DNA from: Delphinapterus leucas
Taxonomy: Eukaryota; Chordata; Mammalia; Artiodactyla; Monodontidae
DNA length: 64,000 nt
Direction of reading: 5' to 3'
NCBI RefSeq assembly: GCF_002288925.2
Contig: NW_022098050.1
Span: 7,619,743-7,683,742, forward strand
Part shown: positions 22,099-34,700 of the stretch, in pieces
Position numbering within the stretch: the stretch's first letter is position 1
Layout: each line of letters starts with the position of its first letter
The notes under the pieces: model-generated
The model's database searches: none
The model's input: the letters and a program-made list of their open reading frames with translations, nothing else
What the model was told of the DNA's origin: nothing
Program-made: the position numbers and the translations under genes

Positions 22099-22864
22099 CA
22101 CTCATTAATTAAAAGAAAAATATTTTTAATTTTCTCACAAAACACAACCTAACTATATGCCTTGGACATGAGGCACGCCTACAACTAAAGTGATTCAGAA
22201 AGCCAAAGGTGAAGGAATAAGAAAGGTATACTAAGCAGATGGAAACAAAAGGAGAGCAGGCATAGAGGTGCTGATATCAGGCAAAGTTTAATTCAAGCCC
22301 CAAAGCATTAAATGTGACAAAGAACATTTTTGGTACTAAAAGCCATCACACAACATGAAAACACAATGAATATGAACATTTATGCACTAAATTACACAGC
22401 AGCCACATTTAGGAAACAAAAATTACAGGATATGCAAGGAAACATGTAGACACACACTAACAATAAAAGATGTAACTATAACACTCTCAGTACAAGAGAG
22501 ATCAAGTGGACCAATAATATGTAAGGAGATAGAATACTTGAACAAAATAATAAGGTCGATGTCATGAATATAAAGAACTACACATCCTGATATACCTTCT
22601 GCTCAAGCATTCATGACACATTGACAAAATTTGATCATATATTCAGTCACAAGGAAAATATCAGTAATTTCCATTATGTAGAAATATTACAAGTAACATA
22701 TCTAATCACAATAGAATAAAACTGGAAATTACTGACAAAAACAAACAAATAAGACAAATTAGTTCTTCCACCTGGAAAAGAAAAATCTTTCTATTAAACA
22801 ACTCCTGGGCGACAGGGAAACACAGACTGAAATTACAGAATCTTTAGGAAAAAATATAACAAAA

Positions 22865-23495
22865 ATGTGGAATCTAAAATACAAAACAGGGGCTTCCCTG
22901 GTGGTGCAGGGGTTACAAATCTGCCTGCCAATGCAGGGGACACAGCTTCAAGCCCTGCGCCACACATGCCATGGAGCAACCAAGCCTGTGCGCCACAACT
23001 ACTGAGCCCGTGAACCACAACTACTGAAGCCCGCGCGCCTAGAGCCCGTGCTCCGCAACAAGAGAAGCCACCGCAATGAGAAGCCTGCGCACCGCAACGA
23101 AGAGTAGCCCCCGCTCTCTGAAACTAGAGAAAGCCTGTGCACGGCAGCGAAGACCCAACGCAGACAAAAATAAATAAATATTTTAATAAAATACAAAACA
23201 AAGGAATGTATATAATAAAACAGAAACAGACTCACGAATATAGAGAACAAAGTAGTGATTACCAGTGGGGAGAGGGAGGGAGAGAGAGGTGAAATAGGGA
23301 TAGGGGATTAAGAAACACAAACTACTATGTACAAAATAAATAAGTAACAAGGATCTATTGTAGTGCACAGGGAAGTATGGTCATTATTTTAAAATAACTT
23401 TAAATGGAGTATAATCTATAAAAATATCAAATCACTATGCCATAACCTGAAACTAATATAACATTGTAAATCAACTATACTTCAAAAGATAATAT
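22865..23495 (+). mobile_element. L1 3' end nested in older LINE
   Basis: Same 3'UTR type as 7060-7821: cagaaacagactcacgaata, tagtgattaccagtggggag, aaggatctattgtagtgcac, acattgtaaatcaactatac. Lies between two parts of an older L1 and contains the SINE at 22889-23187. Confidence 0.65.
22889..23187 (+). mobile_element. longer CHR-2-like SINE with TSD
   Basis: About 300 bp, longer than the other SINEs here. Head ggggcttccctggtggtgca, then a body with repeated gcgcaccgcaacg-type units and a taaataaata tail. Perfect 13-bp duplication aaaatacaaaaca at 22876-22888 and 23188-23200. A different subfamily from the ~210-bp copies. Confidence 0.9.
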
Positions 23496-24590
23496 AAAAA
23501 CTATATAATGAAAACAGTGCATATCAGAATCTATGGGATACATTTTAAGCAGTGATCACAGGAAAATTCATAGGTTTAAAAAACGTACTAGGAAAAGAAT
23601 AAACTAAACCAAAAGAAAGCACAAGGAAAGGAACTATAAAGATAAAAGCAGAGGTTGAGAACACGAAACAGTAAATCTAAGAGCAGAGACTGAGTATAGA
23701 AAGCAATATACCTCACTAATAAAGCAAACGCACATTTTTTAAAGAAAAATAACAAAAGAGACACATTACTAGCTAACTTGTTCAAAATCAAAGAGATACG
23801 GCACAAATATATAAAATAAAAAATGACAAGAAGCAAATAACCACTGAAACAGAAGAAACTATTTTTAAAAAATCGTAAGAGACTACTTTGGAGACCCCTA
23901 TAGAAATGAATTTGAAAATCTTGATCAAATGGATAATTTCCTAGGGAAATACACATTACCAAAATTTACTCCATTAGACTTAGATCAATTTCCATAAAAG
24001 AAATAGGGAAAATAATTAAGGAAATAGCCCACAAAAAAGAGCAAAGCCAAGATGTTTTCCTAGAGATTTTCTATCAAATCCTTAAAGATAAGATAATTCC
24101 AATGCTCTGTATATTATTCCAGATCACCGAGAATAAAGGGAAACTTCCTAATTCCATTCATGATGCAAAACCCAGTAAAGAGTACAAGAATGAAAAGTAT
24201 GGGCCAATATCACTCAAGAATGCAAATACAAAAAAAAAATCCAGATAAAATACTAGCAAACAAACCCCAACATTACAGTGAGAAAAATAACACACCATGA
24301 TCGAGTGGGATTTATTCCAGGAAAATGGGTCAATATTAAGAAATCCATTAGTATTATACACTGGACTGATATATTGACCAAAAACACATATAATTATCTC
24401 CATAGATGCTGAAAAAGCCATTGATAAACTTTAAACAACCATTCATGTTAAAAAAGATCTCTCAATAAAATAAGAATTGAAGGTTACTCTCATAACTAAG
24501 GTGTATATATGTTAGTTTTGAAACCATTATCTTATGGTTTCAAAATGGGAAAACAGGAGAGGCATTTCCACTCGTATTAAAGCAAGGCAA

Positions 24591-25755
24591 ACAAACAAAT
24601 GAAAAGTAGAAATCCTGAGAGATGGACAGATTCCCACTGTCTCTTGACCATTTTTGTAATTCAACATTGCAAACTGGAGTAAAAGTTCTCTCACCAATGC
24701 CTCTCCTGCTTGGGGCCCAGGTAAACAGCAGTTGGGGACAAAGTCCACAGGCTCTGCAGTGGATACTAATAACTGAGTGACTCAATGTCTTTGCTTGTTA
24801 AAGTGCTGAGAGAAGCCCATTTTGACAGTCATTGTGAGACCAAGGGAAAAGGGAAGGAAGGAGGGAGGGCAAGAGAAGGAGAAAGGGTGAAAGAGAGCTA
24901 GCAGTGAGAACATCTGGCTCTCAGGGGCAGAAAGATCTGACCAGGATACGAGCCAGTGATAAGCAATAATGTCAAGTCACTTCACTCCAGTGAAGGAATC
25001 CACTGTTGGCTCAGCTAACTGGCTTTTCACATAGTCTAGCAAGGTCCACTTTCCTTATGAAAACTTCTCACAGGAATAAACAAGCTGTCTGCAAAAATGA
25101 GCTGTTCTGGTCTTGGCCAGGCAGTGTTGCCTAAAGCAAATCCCTGCGAATTTGAAAGAGTTGCTGGACTTGATAGCATCTCCCTTCCCTGTCTCCTTCT
25201 TCCTGTCTGCAATGGTAGAATTACAGTGTTTGAAGTAGGAAGACAATTAAATTATGTGCCCCCATATTTTACCATGGAAGAGAAAATTGTGCTGTTTTAC
25301 AGGCACAGGCTAGGCTATGATGTGGAAGAGGTGTGAATAGGGCTGAGCAGGTCACTGAAGCAGGACAAACCCTTCCCTCTCAGCAAGAGGTTGGGTGGGT
25401 TGCAGAAGGTCTCCCAGCTACCTGAACGTGCAACTACCAGCACTCACTGGCTACCTTACCATTCACTTACCTCCTCCTTTGTACATGTGACAGTCTTACT
25501 ACATGTAATTCCTTACGTCTACTTATTCATGTTTTGGTGCCTCAAAACCCATGTGCTAGTGTTGGGTAATAGTTTTCTGGGTGTGCTTCTAAGGAGCCCA
25601 TTCATGATTCTCCATCACGGGCTGGATGGGGGGGCAAGAGGACACTCAGGGAGAGCTTGGCCTCCAGCACTCTCCTCTTCTCTTCAGCCAGAGTTTTATG
25701 GGTTTATTTGTACATCTTGGATTTCAGGCTAACCTTCACTTAAAGAATCAGTTCC
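24591..25755. other. unassigned sequence
   Basis: No repeat or exon recognised. A GA-rich stretch lies at 24838-24900. Frames at 24540-24785, 25097-25336 and 25391-25732 show no domain. Confidence 0.4.
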
Positions 25756-26390
25756 ATCCTCCTCTATGCCCACTTGTCTACCAAGTGAGAATTTTTTTTT
25801 GTAATATATACCTTGGAGCAGAATTGCTGCAGTATAGGGTGGAGTATACATGTCATTTGACTAAGTATTGCCAGATCTCTCTCCAGAATGGTGCCACAGT
25901 ACACACTCCCATCAGCAGTGCGTGAGGGTTGCTATACTCCCAGCTCCCTGCCAATATTTGATATCATCCAACCTTCTAAATGTTGCCAGTCAACAGGCAA
26001 CATCTCACCGTGGTTTCAATTTTCATTTCTCTGATTACCTATGATTTCGAACTTCTCTTCATTTACTTATAAGACTTTAAGCTTTCCTATTCTGTATCTT
26101 GTCTGCTCATATTGTTCACCCATTTTAAAAATTGAGATTTATGTTATTGTTCTGGTTGTTTTACAGGAGCTCCTTGTATAACGGGAAGCACTCCTCACTT
26201 TTGGGCATTACCACTGTCTCCTCCTATATGTACCTATCTGGTAATGCTAGCTGTGATGTGCCTCACTGAACACAAGTACTTATTTTTGAGGTACTCACAT
26301 TCATCAGGTTTTTTGCTTCATGGTATGTGTCTTTGACGTTTTGTTTATTCTATCTAGCCACCCACAGGTGGCAAAGATATTCTCTTGTAT
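25756..26390 (-). mobile_element. old L1 3' ORF2 fragment
   Basis: Reverse-complement L1: 'ggagcagaattgctgcagta', 'cactcccatcagcagtgcgt', 'catctcaccgtggtttcaat', 'gagctccttgtataacggga'. Heavily diverged. Confidence 0.65.
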
Positions 26391-26461
26391 TTAATTAATA
26401 GTTTTACTTTCACTCTTACCCTATTACTGTTTCGCATACTGATCATAACCTAATACTCTGA

Positions 26462-27230
26462 AGAAAGCATATTCTGTCGAAAAGTAAGTCAGATCATGTC
26501 ATTTCTTTCTTTAAAACCTGGCGATGGGGAATTCCCTGGCGGTCCAGTGGTTAGGACTCCACACTTTCACTGCTGAGGGCCCGGGTTTGATCCCTGGTCA
26601 GCAAACTCAGATCCCACGAGCTGCGTGGCCTGGCCAGAAACAAACAAACAAGCAAAAACCCAAGAAAAAACCAAAACAACAACAAAAAACCTGGCAATGG
26701 CTCCCCACTTTAGAGTAAGAGCCGAAGCCCAGTCAATGGTTTAAAAGGCTCTCTGTGACTGTTGCTCCCCTCTTACCAACCTGAGCGTGTCTCCTGCTTC
26801 TCTCCTGCACTCATTCTGCTCCAGCCACACTGGCCCCCTCTATGATCCACAGAGGTGCCAGGTGCATACACAACTTAGGCTGTTCTCTACTCCTGGAATG
26901 CTCTTCCTGTATGTATCTGCATAGAGAACCTCTTTACCCCCTTCAGGTGTTTGCTCAAAAGTCATTCTTTGAGAGCACTGTCCATCCCCACCATTTCTGA
27001 TCTCCCTTGGCCTGACCTACATTTTTTTCTATGTCTCCATACTATTCATCATTTCCTAACATAATATATAATTTACTTATGTATTATGTGTATAGTTTAT
27101 TATCTATTTCCTACCACTAGAATGTGAGCTCCCTGGAAGCTGGAGGGTTTTGACCCAGCTATAACCTGGGGCCTAGATCTAGCCCAGATAAGCTCTTTGT
27201 CATCATTTGCTGAATGATGAATCCTGTGAC
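26462..27230 (+). mobile_element. L2 LINE 3' end, split by a SINE
   Basis: Motifs in L2 order: cagatcatgtcatttctttc, ggctccccactttagagtaa, ctcctggaatgctcttcct, 'aggtgtttgctcaaaagtca', 'ccactagaatgtgagctccc', 'tttgctgaatgatgaatcc'. The SINE at 26528-26685 interrupts it. Untranslatable now. Confidence 0.8.
26528..26685 (+). mobile_element. CHR-1-like SINE with TSD
   Basis: Head ggaattccctggcggtccag, B-box-like gggtttgatccctggtcag, A/C-rich tail with caaacaaacaag. Duplication aaaacctggc(g/a)atgg at 26513-26527 and 26686-26700, one mismatch, inside the L2. Confidence 0.9.
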
Positions 27231-27596
27231 TTTCCCAGTGAGGGCTGGCAGTAGCAGTGGCCCCTATTTCCTCTCTCCTAGTGTCAGCTTCCATCAGCAT
27301 GGCCAGTGCTGTGCCACCTAGAGCCTGATTTGGGACATCATCCTTGACTTTGGGGCTTCCAAGCTCCATCTGGAGTTTGCAAGCTATACTATATTCTTTT
27401 TCATAAATTCCTTAATTTAACCAGACTTTGTTGGCATAGCTTATATGACTTATGAGGGGGTACAAATATACATCTGAAATAAATCAGAAAGAAAATGTCA
27501 TTTAACTCATGTTTCCTCAAAACCTCTATTTAATTCATTAAACTGTAAATGAAAATGGTCCAGTTTCCTCCAAAATGGACAGTGTCTTGGAGTGGT
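27231..27596. other. unassigned sequence
   Basis: Nothing recognised. The 89-codon minus-strand frame at 27100-27369 overlaps the L2 end and has no domain. Confidence 0.4.
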
Positions 27597-28612
27597 GTGG
27601 TAGATTGTCAAAGATGGTCGCAACACGTCCTCTTATGCTCTTTTGCAATGTAAATTTTCCACTCCTCCTATCAAGAGATGGAGTCTTCTCCCCACCCCCT
27701 GAGTCTGGACCTACCTTGTAACTTGCTTTGACTAAGATGCAATGGAAGTGACACTGTGCCAGCTGTAGGTTTAGGCCTTAAGAGATCTTGCAACTTCCAG
27801 TATTACTCTCTCAGAATGCTACAATGAGACTATTACATAAGGAAACTGATCTATTCCATTTGAGGATGAGAATCAAGATGCCCCAGTTGATAACCAGAAC
27901 CAGCTGCTGGACATGTAAGTGAAGTTGCTTGCACCCCAGCCAGTGGTCCAGCTGACAGCAGTTGCATGAGCGAGCTTATGTGAAACCAACAGAAGGATTG
28001 CCCTGCAAATCCACAGAATGGTGACTTATTTATTGTAATTTAAAATCACTAAATTTGGGGGTGGTTTATTACTGAAGGGGATGAGGATATGCCACCTCAA
28101 AATATGCTACTTTGACATAAAGATTATTTTGACCTGAAGGTAATTGAGACTCAGCAGATGCAGAAAAGCTTTCTCAGAGCTTCCCTTATCTATCTAAAAG
28201 CAGAGCCTCCCAAAAGAACTCAATTGTTATAATTCCCTCCCCAGAAGCAGGAGACAGGAAGTCAGCACCACACCCAAACAAACCTTATCACAAGACTATC
28301 ATATTGCCCATCTGTTCTCCTAAGGGCCCATTTATCTTTCGAAAAATTCATTTGTTTTCCCCTGAGTCCCTTTCCTTCCCCTCCCTGTCACCTATTAAGA
28401 TGGTATATAAACCCCAATTCTAACTACTCTTTGACTTACTCATCACTGAATACTCCTGTGTGTACGCAATATTGCATATGTAAATAAACTTTTTTTCTCT
28501 TGCTAATCTATCTTTTGTTAGTTTAATTCACAGGTCCCAGGTACTGAACCTGAGAGGTAGATAAAAAGTTTATTTACCCCTACATAACACAGCAATAGAC
28601 AAGTGATATAAG
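27597..28612 (+). mobile_element. MaLR LTR split by an ERV LTR
   Basis: 27597-28072 runs from tgtggtagattgtcaaagat to ctaaatttgggggtggttta. The expected end, acagcaatagacaagtgata, is found only at 28588-28608 beyond the inserted LTR. MLT1-like. The interruption shows the relative age. Confidence 0.7.
28073..28584 (+). mobile_element. class I ERV solo LTR, 512 bp
   Basis: Starts TGAAGGGG and ends CCCCTACA, near-perfect inverted ends. Contains TATA-like ggtatataaa (28403-28412) and the polyadenylation signal aataaac (28482-28488) at plausible spacing, then ttgctaatctatcttttgtt. Flanked by ttac and taac, a possible 4-bp duplication with one difference. It lies inside the MaLR LTR. No proviral coding sequence remains. 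Confidence 0.8.
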
Positions 28613-28897
28613 TAGAAATACTAGTTACCAGAGTCAGAGCCAGTGTATCTTTTTCTTCTTCATTGTTTTTGAGATAAACAGGTATAAATTGTACCTGGTC
28701 AGCTGAGTCATATGGTGTTGATAAGCGGAATTAGCTGAAATTCTGCAAACATAATAACAGTGATACAGTTTTTGTTCACTGGGGGCAAATTATCTACTTC
28801 ATTATCTAAGTTTTAAAACTTATAATATGCCTCCCAAGAAGATATCTGGTTAAGGGAGAAAAAACATCACAAAAGAAAATATAAAAGAAAAAAAACC

Positions 28898-28928
<31 letters not shown>

Positions 28929-30540
28929 GTAATTTTTCTCAGTATGAAAGCAAGAAAAATAGAACACAAGTATTGAACAAGACATTTGAAATTAAACCAT
29001 GATAAGGTGACATTTGACATAGACTTGAAGGCAGTAAAAAGTTTAGATGCAGTTATCTGGGGGAAGAGCCTACCAGATGGAGGGGTTAGCCTGTGCAAAG
29101 GCCCCAGAGCGTGAATGTACTTGTCATATCCTTAGCATGATTGGTTTATGACATCCATTTATGGTAAGAACAGTATGGAATGACAAAATTAAAGATAAGG
29201 TAAACTTTAATAAATCCCTTATTTTCATAAAAAAAAAAGGATACAATTTTGACTGATTGAAAAGCAGCTTCTGTCTCATTTCCAATAAACAAACGTTAAA
29301 TACTTAAAGGACATCAGTTTAAGTATTTGTTAGCCCAGGATCTGGTTCTAATCTAATTTTTAACTCTAATCACCATCCCTATGACCAAGCTCGTCTCTGA
29401 GAGTCTTGCCCACATCTCTTGCTCTGAGCCTGCGAGTTTGGAAGCAGGTCAAACTAGTCAACATCACATGCAACTGGGATTTCAAATATCAAATTATTCT
29501 GGGGTATCTGCGATTCAAGGGCTGTTGCTGCATATCCTGGAAAAAGGACTAGAGTGTTACATTGTCTTTCCAAGAAATAATACTTATATGCTGTAATTAA
29601 TAATCCAGTAGAACTCCAAACATGACTTCTTGTTCACTGCTAGACACACATTTAGGTCATTTTAAGGGCTTTCCCTTCTAACGTTTAATTAATGTTTGAA
29701 TGTGCCTCAAAACCTAAAGAAAGGCTTTCAAAAAGAGATTACCTTAGATAACTTCATTATACGGAAATATATGCTACTTTGAAAATTTCAAAAATACAGA
29801 TAAGCACAAATAAGCCAAATGCAATTCTGCTACTGAAAGATACATACAGTCTGCATTTTATATCATTCCATTCTTGAGCATATTCTTATAAATAAATATA
29901 TAATAAAGTAGACTCAAAGTCTATGTGTTATTCTGTAATTCATTTTCTTCATTGATACACTGTAACATGAAATTCCATCCTTGTCAATAAATATGTCTTT
30001 ACTGTATTATCATTTTTAATGACTACGCACTAGTCTCTTATTTAACCAGTACCTTATTGTTGAACATTGTTTGATTCTGTAAATGCAGAATGGTTATGAT
30101 AACATTATTTCCATATGTATATCCATGGCTAATTTCCAAAACTCAATTTCTGGAAATGGCTTAAGAGGACAGATATTATGCACATGCACTATGGGACATT
30201 GCACTGCAGAATCCATTTTGCCACACTACCAAAATTCTTTTTAATCATTTAGAATTAAAATTCTTAGAATTTTAAAAAATCAGTGCCAACCAAATAGGGA
30301 ACAAATTGTGTCTAAATTTAAAATTTTGAAGTTTCGATTACTAGTTCTGATAAACAGTTTCCCACAGATATTAACAATAATTCTGTAATATGATCTGATA
30401 TCAAGTCCATGTTAAGATTGTTCTCACTGTCCCAAGAATGTCTTCTATGGTGATTTTTTTTCAAACCAGGGTCCAATCGCAATTCATGCATTGCATTACA
30501 CTGTTATGCTTCTTCCCACCCTCATTTTAATGACATTAGC
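28613..30540. other. unassigned sequence with old LINE-like pieces
   Basis: Poly-A of 27 bases at 28899-28925. 28985-29120 resembles an old unassigned mammalian repeat (atctgggggaagagcctacc, gtgcaaaggccccagagcgt). 29860-30250 and 30390-30530 look like decayed LINE sequence. No gene. Confidence 0.4.
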
Positions 30541-30970
30541 TTTGAGCATTGTTGGTTCACACACTGGCCCCCATAAACAGAGGGCAAGGAGAGACCAAAG
30601 AAAGAGGCAGACCACTCCTGATTGGTAGGTGGCAGTTTTAATAAGCAAGGGAACTTACATGTGAGGCTTGCATTGGGCGGCCACAAAACAGACCTCCACA
30701 CTTGCCCACCAGAATCTTAAAAGTTGATGTAGGGGCTTTAGTGGGGTTCATTCATGTTTACTGTTCAGATAGTCTTAACAACTTACTCTCTCAAGGCTGT
30801 GTCCTTTAAAGAGCTCATAGTGTGGGAACAGTGGGCGTTATGTACATTCCAAGGATAGGGGAAGAGGTTAGGAGCCTTCTATTGCCCAAGTCCAACTCCC
30901 GTGTCAACCAGTGGTCACATTCTCTCAATGACCTCCGCTAACCGGGATTCTAGGCCAGCTGTCCTAAAGA
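30541..30970. other. unassigned, possibly LTR-derived
   Basis: Moderate GC, no frame, contains gcagttttaataagcaaggg, which resembles a reverse-complement LTR polyadenylation region. Family unknown. Confidence 0.3.
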
Positions 30971-31387
30971 ACAGCGGTCCCCAACCCCCAGGCCACAGAC
31001 CGGTCCATGGCGTGTTAGGAACCGGGCTGCACAGCACGAGGTGAGCGGTAGGTGGGCGAGCAAAGCTTCATCTGTATTTACAGCTGCTCCCTATCGCTCA
31101 CAGTACCGCCTGAGCTCTGCCTCCCGTCAGATCAGCGGCGGCATTAGATTCTCATAGGAGCCCAAACCCTAGTGTGAACTGCGCATGCGACGTATCTAGG
31201 TTGCGGGCTCCCTATGAGAATGTGATGCCTGATGATCTGAGGTGGAGCTGAGGCAGTGATGCTAGTGCTGGGGAGCGGCTGCAAATACAGATTATCATTA
31301 GCAGAGAGGTTTGACTGCATAGAGACCATAATGAATCAATTGCTTGCAGACTCATATCAAAACCCCACAGAGAATGGCAAGTCACAA
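30971..31387 (+). mobile_element. Zaphod-type hAT-Tip100 DNA transposon, truncated
   Basis: Starts agcggtccccaacccccagg and reads 'accggtccatggcgtgttag', 'cagatcagcggcggcattag', 'gatgcctgatgatctgaggt', 'caattgcttgcagactcata'. The order matches the Zaphod 5' region. The sequence stops at the L1-B poly-T (31388) and does not resume beyond 38030, so the right part has been lost. Any transposase coding is negligible. Confidence 0.75.
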
Positions 31388-31707
31388 TTTTTTTAACATC
31401 TTTATTGCAGTATAATTGCTTTACAATGGTGTGTTAGTTTCTGCTTTATAGCAAAGTGAATCAGTTATACATATACATATGTTCCCATATCTCTTACCTC
31501 TTGCATCTCCCTCCGTCCCACCCTCCCTATCCCACCTCTCTAGGTGGTCACAAAGCACCGAGCTGATCTCCCTGTGCTATGCAGCTGCTTCCCACTAGCT
31601 ATCTATTTTACGTTTGGTAGTGTATATATGTCCATGCCACTCTCTCACTTCATCCCAGCTTACCCTTCCCCCTTCCCTCAAGTCCATTCTCTAGTAGGTC
31701 GGTGTCT

Positions 31708-34700
31708 TCATTCCATTTTGCCGCTAGGTTCTTCATGACCTGTTTTTTCTTTTAGACTCCATATATGTGTTAGCATACGGTATTTGTTTTTTGCTTTCTG
31801 ACTTACTTCACTGTGTATGACAGACTCTAGGTCCATCCACCTCACCACAAATAACTCAATTTCGTTTCTTTTTATGGCTGAGCCATATTCCATTGTATAC
31901 ACGTGCCACATCTTCTTTATCCATTCATCTGTTGATGGACACTTAGGTTGCTTCCATATCCTGACTATTGTAAACAGAGCTGCTATGAATATTGTGGTAC
32001 ATGACTCTTTTTGAATTACTGTTTTCTCAGGGTATATGCCCAGTAGTGGGATTGCTGTTTCGTATGGTAGCTCTATTTTTAGTTTTTAAGGAACCTCCAT
32101 ACTGTTCTCCATAGTGGCTGTATCAATTTACATTCTCACCAACAGTGCAAGAGGGTTCCCTTTTCTCCACACCTTCTCCAGCATTTATTGTTTGTAGATT
32201 TTTTGATGATGGCCATTCTGACCGGTGTGAGGTGATACATCATTGTAGTTTTGATTTGCATTCTCTAATGGTTAGTGATGTTGAGCATCCTTTCATGTGT
32301 CTGTTGGCAATCTGTATATATTCTTTGGAGAAATGTCTATTTAAGTCTTCTACCGATTTTTGGATTGGGTTGTTTGTTTTTTGATATTGAGCTTCATGAG
32401 CTGCTTGTATATTTGGAGATTAATCCTTTGTCAGCTGCTTCATTTGCAAGTATTTCCTCCCAATCTGAGGGTTGTCTTTTCGTCTTATGGTTTCCTTTGC
32501 TGTGCAAAAGCTTTGAAGTCTCATTAGGTCCCGTTTGTTTATTTTTGTTTTTATTTCCATTACTCTAGGAACTGGATCAAAAAAGATCTTGCTGTGATTT
32601 ATGTCATAGAGTGTTCTGCCTATGTTTTCCTCTAAGCATTTTACTGTGTCTGGCCTTACACTTAGGCTTTTAATCCATTTTGAGTTTATTTTTGTGTATG
32701 GTGTTAGGAAGTGTTCTAATTTCATACTTATACATGTAGCTGTCCAGTTTTCCCAGCACCACTTATTGAAGAGGCTGTCTTGTCTCTATTGTATATTCTT
32801 GCCTCCTTTATCAAAGATAAAGTGACCATGTGTGCATGGGTTTATCTCTGGGCTTTCTATCCTGTTCCATTGAGCTGTATTTCTGTTTTTGTGCCACTAC
32901 CATACTGTCTTGATTACTGTAGCTTTGTAGTATAGTCTGAAGTCAGGGAGCCTGATTCCTCCAGCACCCTTTTTCTTTCTCAAGCTTGCTTTGGCTATTC
33001 GGGGTCTTTTGTGTTTCCATACAAATTGTGAAATTTTTTGTTCTAGTTCTGTGAAACATGCCAGTGGTAGTTTGATAGGGATTGCATTGACTCTGTAGAT
33101 TGCTTTGGGTAGTAGAGTCATTTTCACAATGTTGATTCTTCCAATCCAAGAAGGACATGGTATATCTCTCCATCTATTTGTATCATCTTTAATTTCTGTC
33201 ATCAGTGCCTTATAATTTTCTACATACAGGTCTTTTGTCTCCTTAGGTAGGTTTATTCCTAGATATTTTATTCTTTTTGTTGCAGTGGTAAATGGGAGTG
33301 TTTTCTTGATTTCACTTTCCGATTTTTCATCATTAGTGTATAGGAATGCCAGAGATTTCTGTGCATTAATTTTGTATCCTGCAACTTTACCAAATTCATT
33401 GATTAGCTCTAGTAATTTTCTGGTAGCAGCTTTAGGATTCTCTATGTATAGCATCATGTCATCTGCAAACAGTGACAGCTTTACTTCTTCTTTTCTGATT
33501 TGGATTCCTTTTATTTCCTTTTCTTCTCTGATTGCTGTGGCTAAAACTTCCAAAACTATGTCAAATAATAGTGGTGAGAGTGGGCAACCTTGTCTTATTC
33601 CTGATCTTAGTGGAAATGCTTTCAGTTTTTCACCATTGAGGACGATGTTGGCTGTGGGTTTGTCATATATGGCCTTTATTATGTTGAGGAAAGTTCCCTC
33701 TATGCCTACTTTCTGCAGGGTTTTTATCATAAATGGGTGTTGAATTTTGTCGAAAGCTTTCTCTGCATCTATTGAGATGATCATATGGTTCTTATCCTTA
33801 CATTTGTCAATATGGCTTATCTCATTGATTGGTGTACATTGAAGAATCCTTGCATTCCTGGAATAAACCCCACTTGATCATGGTGTATGATCCTTTTAAT
33901 GTGCTGTTGGATTGTTTGCTAGTATTTTGTTGAGGATTTTTGCATCTATGTTCATCAGTGATATTGGTCTGTAATTTTCTTTCTTTGTGACACCCTTGTC
34001 TGGTTTTGGTATCAGGGTGATGGTGGCCTCGTAGAATGAGTTTGGGAGTGTTCCTCCCTCTGCTGTATTTTGGAAGAGTTTGAGAAGGATAGGTGTTAGC
34101 TCTTCTCTAAATGTTTGACAGAATTCGCCTTTGAAGCCATCTGGTCCTGGGATTTTGTTTTTTGGACGATTTTTAATCACAGTTGCAATTTCAGTGCTTG
34201 TGATTGGTCTGTTCATATTTTCTATTTCTTCCTGGTTCAGTTTCGGAAGGCTGTGCTTTTCTAAGAATTTGTCCATTTCTTCCAGGTTGTCCCTGTTATT
34301 GTTACGTAATTGCTTGTAATCTCTCATGATCCTTTGTATTTCTGCAGTGTCACTTGTGACTGCTCCCTTTTCATTTCTAATTCTATTGATTTGAGTCTTC
34401 TCCCCCTTTTTTCTTGATGAGTCTGGCTAATGGTTTATCAATTTTGTTTATCTTCTCAAAGAACCAGCTTTTAGTTTTATTGATCTTAGCTATTGTTTCC
34501 TTCATTTCTTTTTCATTTATTTCTGATCTGATCTTTATGATTTCTTTCCTTCTGATAACTTTGGATGTTTTTTGTTCTTCTTTCTATAATTGCTTTAGTT
34601 GTAAGGTTAGGTTGTTCATTTGAGATGTTTCTTCTTTCTCGAGGTAGGATTGTATTGCTATAAACTTCCCTCTTAGAACTGCTTTTGCTGCATTACATAG

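Larger units (their letters stand above)
22099..24590 (+). mobile_element. old L1/HAL1-type element, with nested insertions
   Basis: Plus-strand, strongly decayed ORF2: endonuclease-like region at 22100-22860, resuming at about 23500 (gtgatcacaggaaaattcat), RT region near 24170-24420 ('ccgataagagtac'-like, 'catagatgctgaaaaagcca'). Interrupted at about 22865-23495 by a younger L1 3' end that itself holds a SINE. No usable frame. Confidence 0.65.

Noticed and set aside
32275..32568. 97-codon plus-strand frame
   Set aside because: Antisense of the L1-B ORF2 tail.
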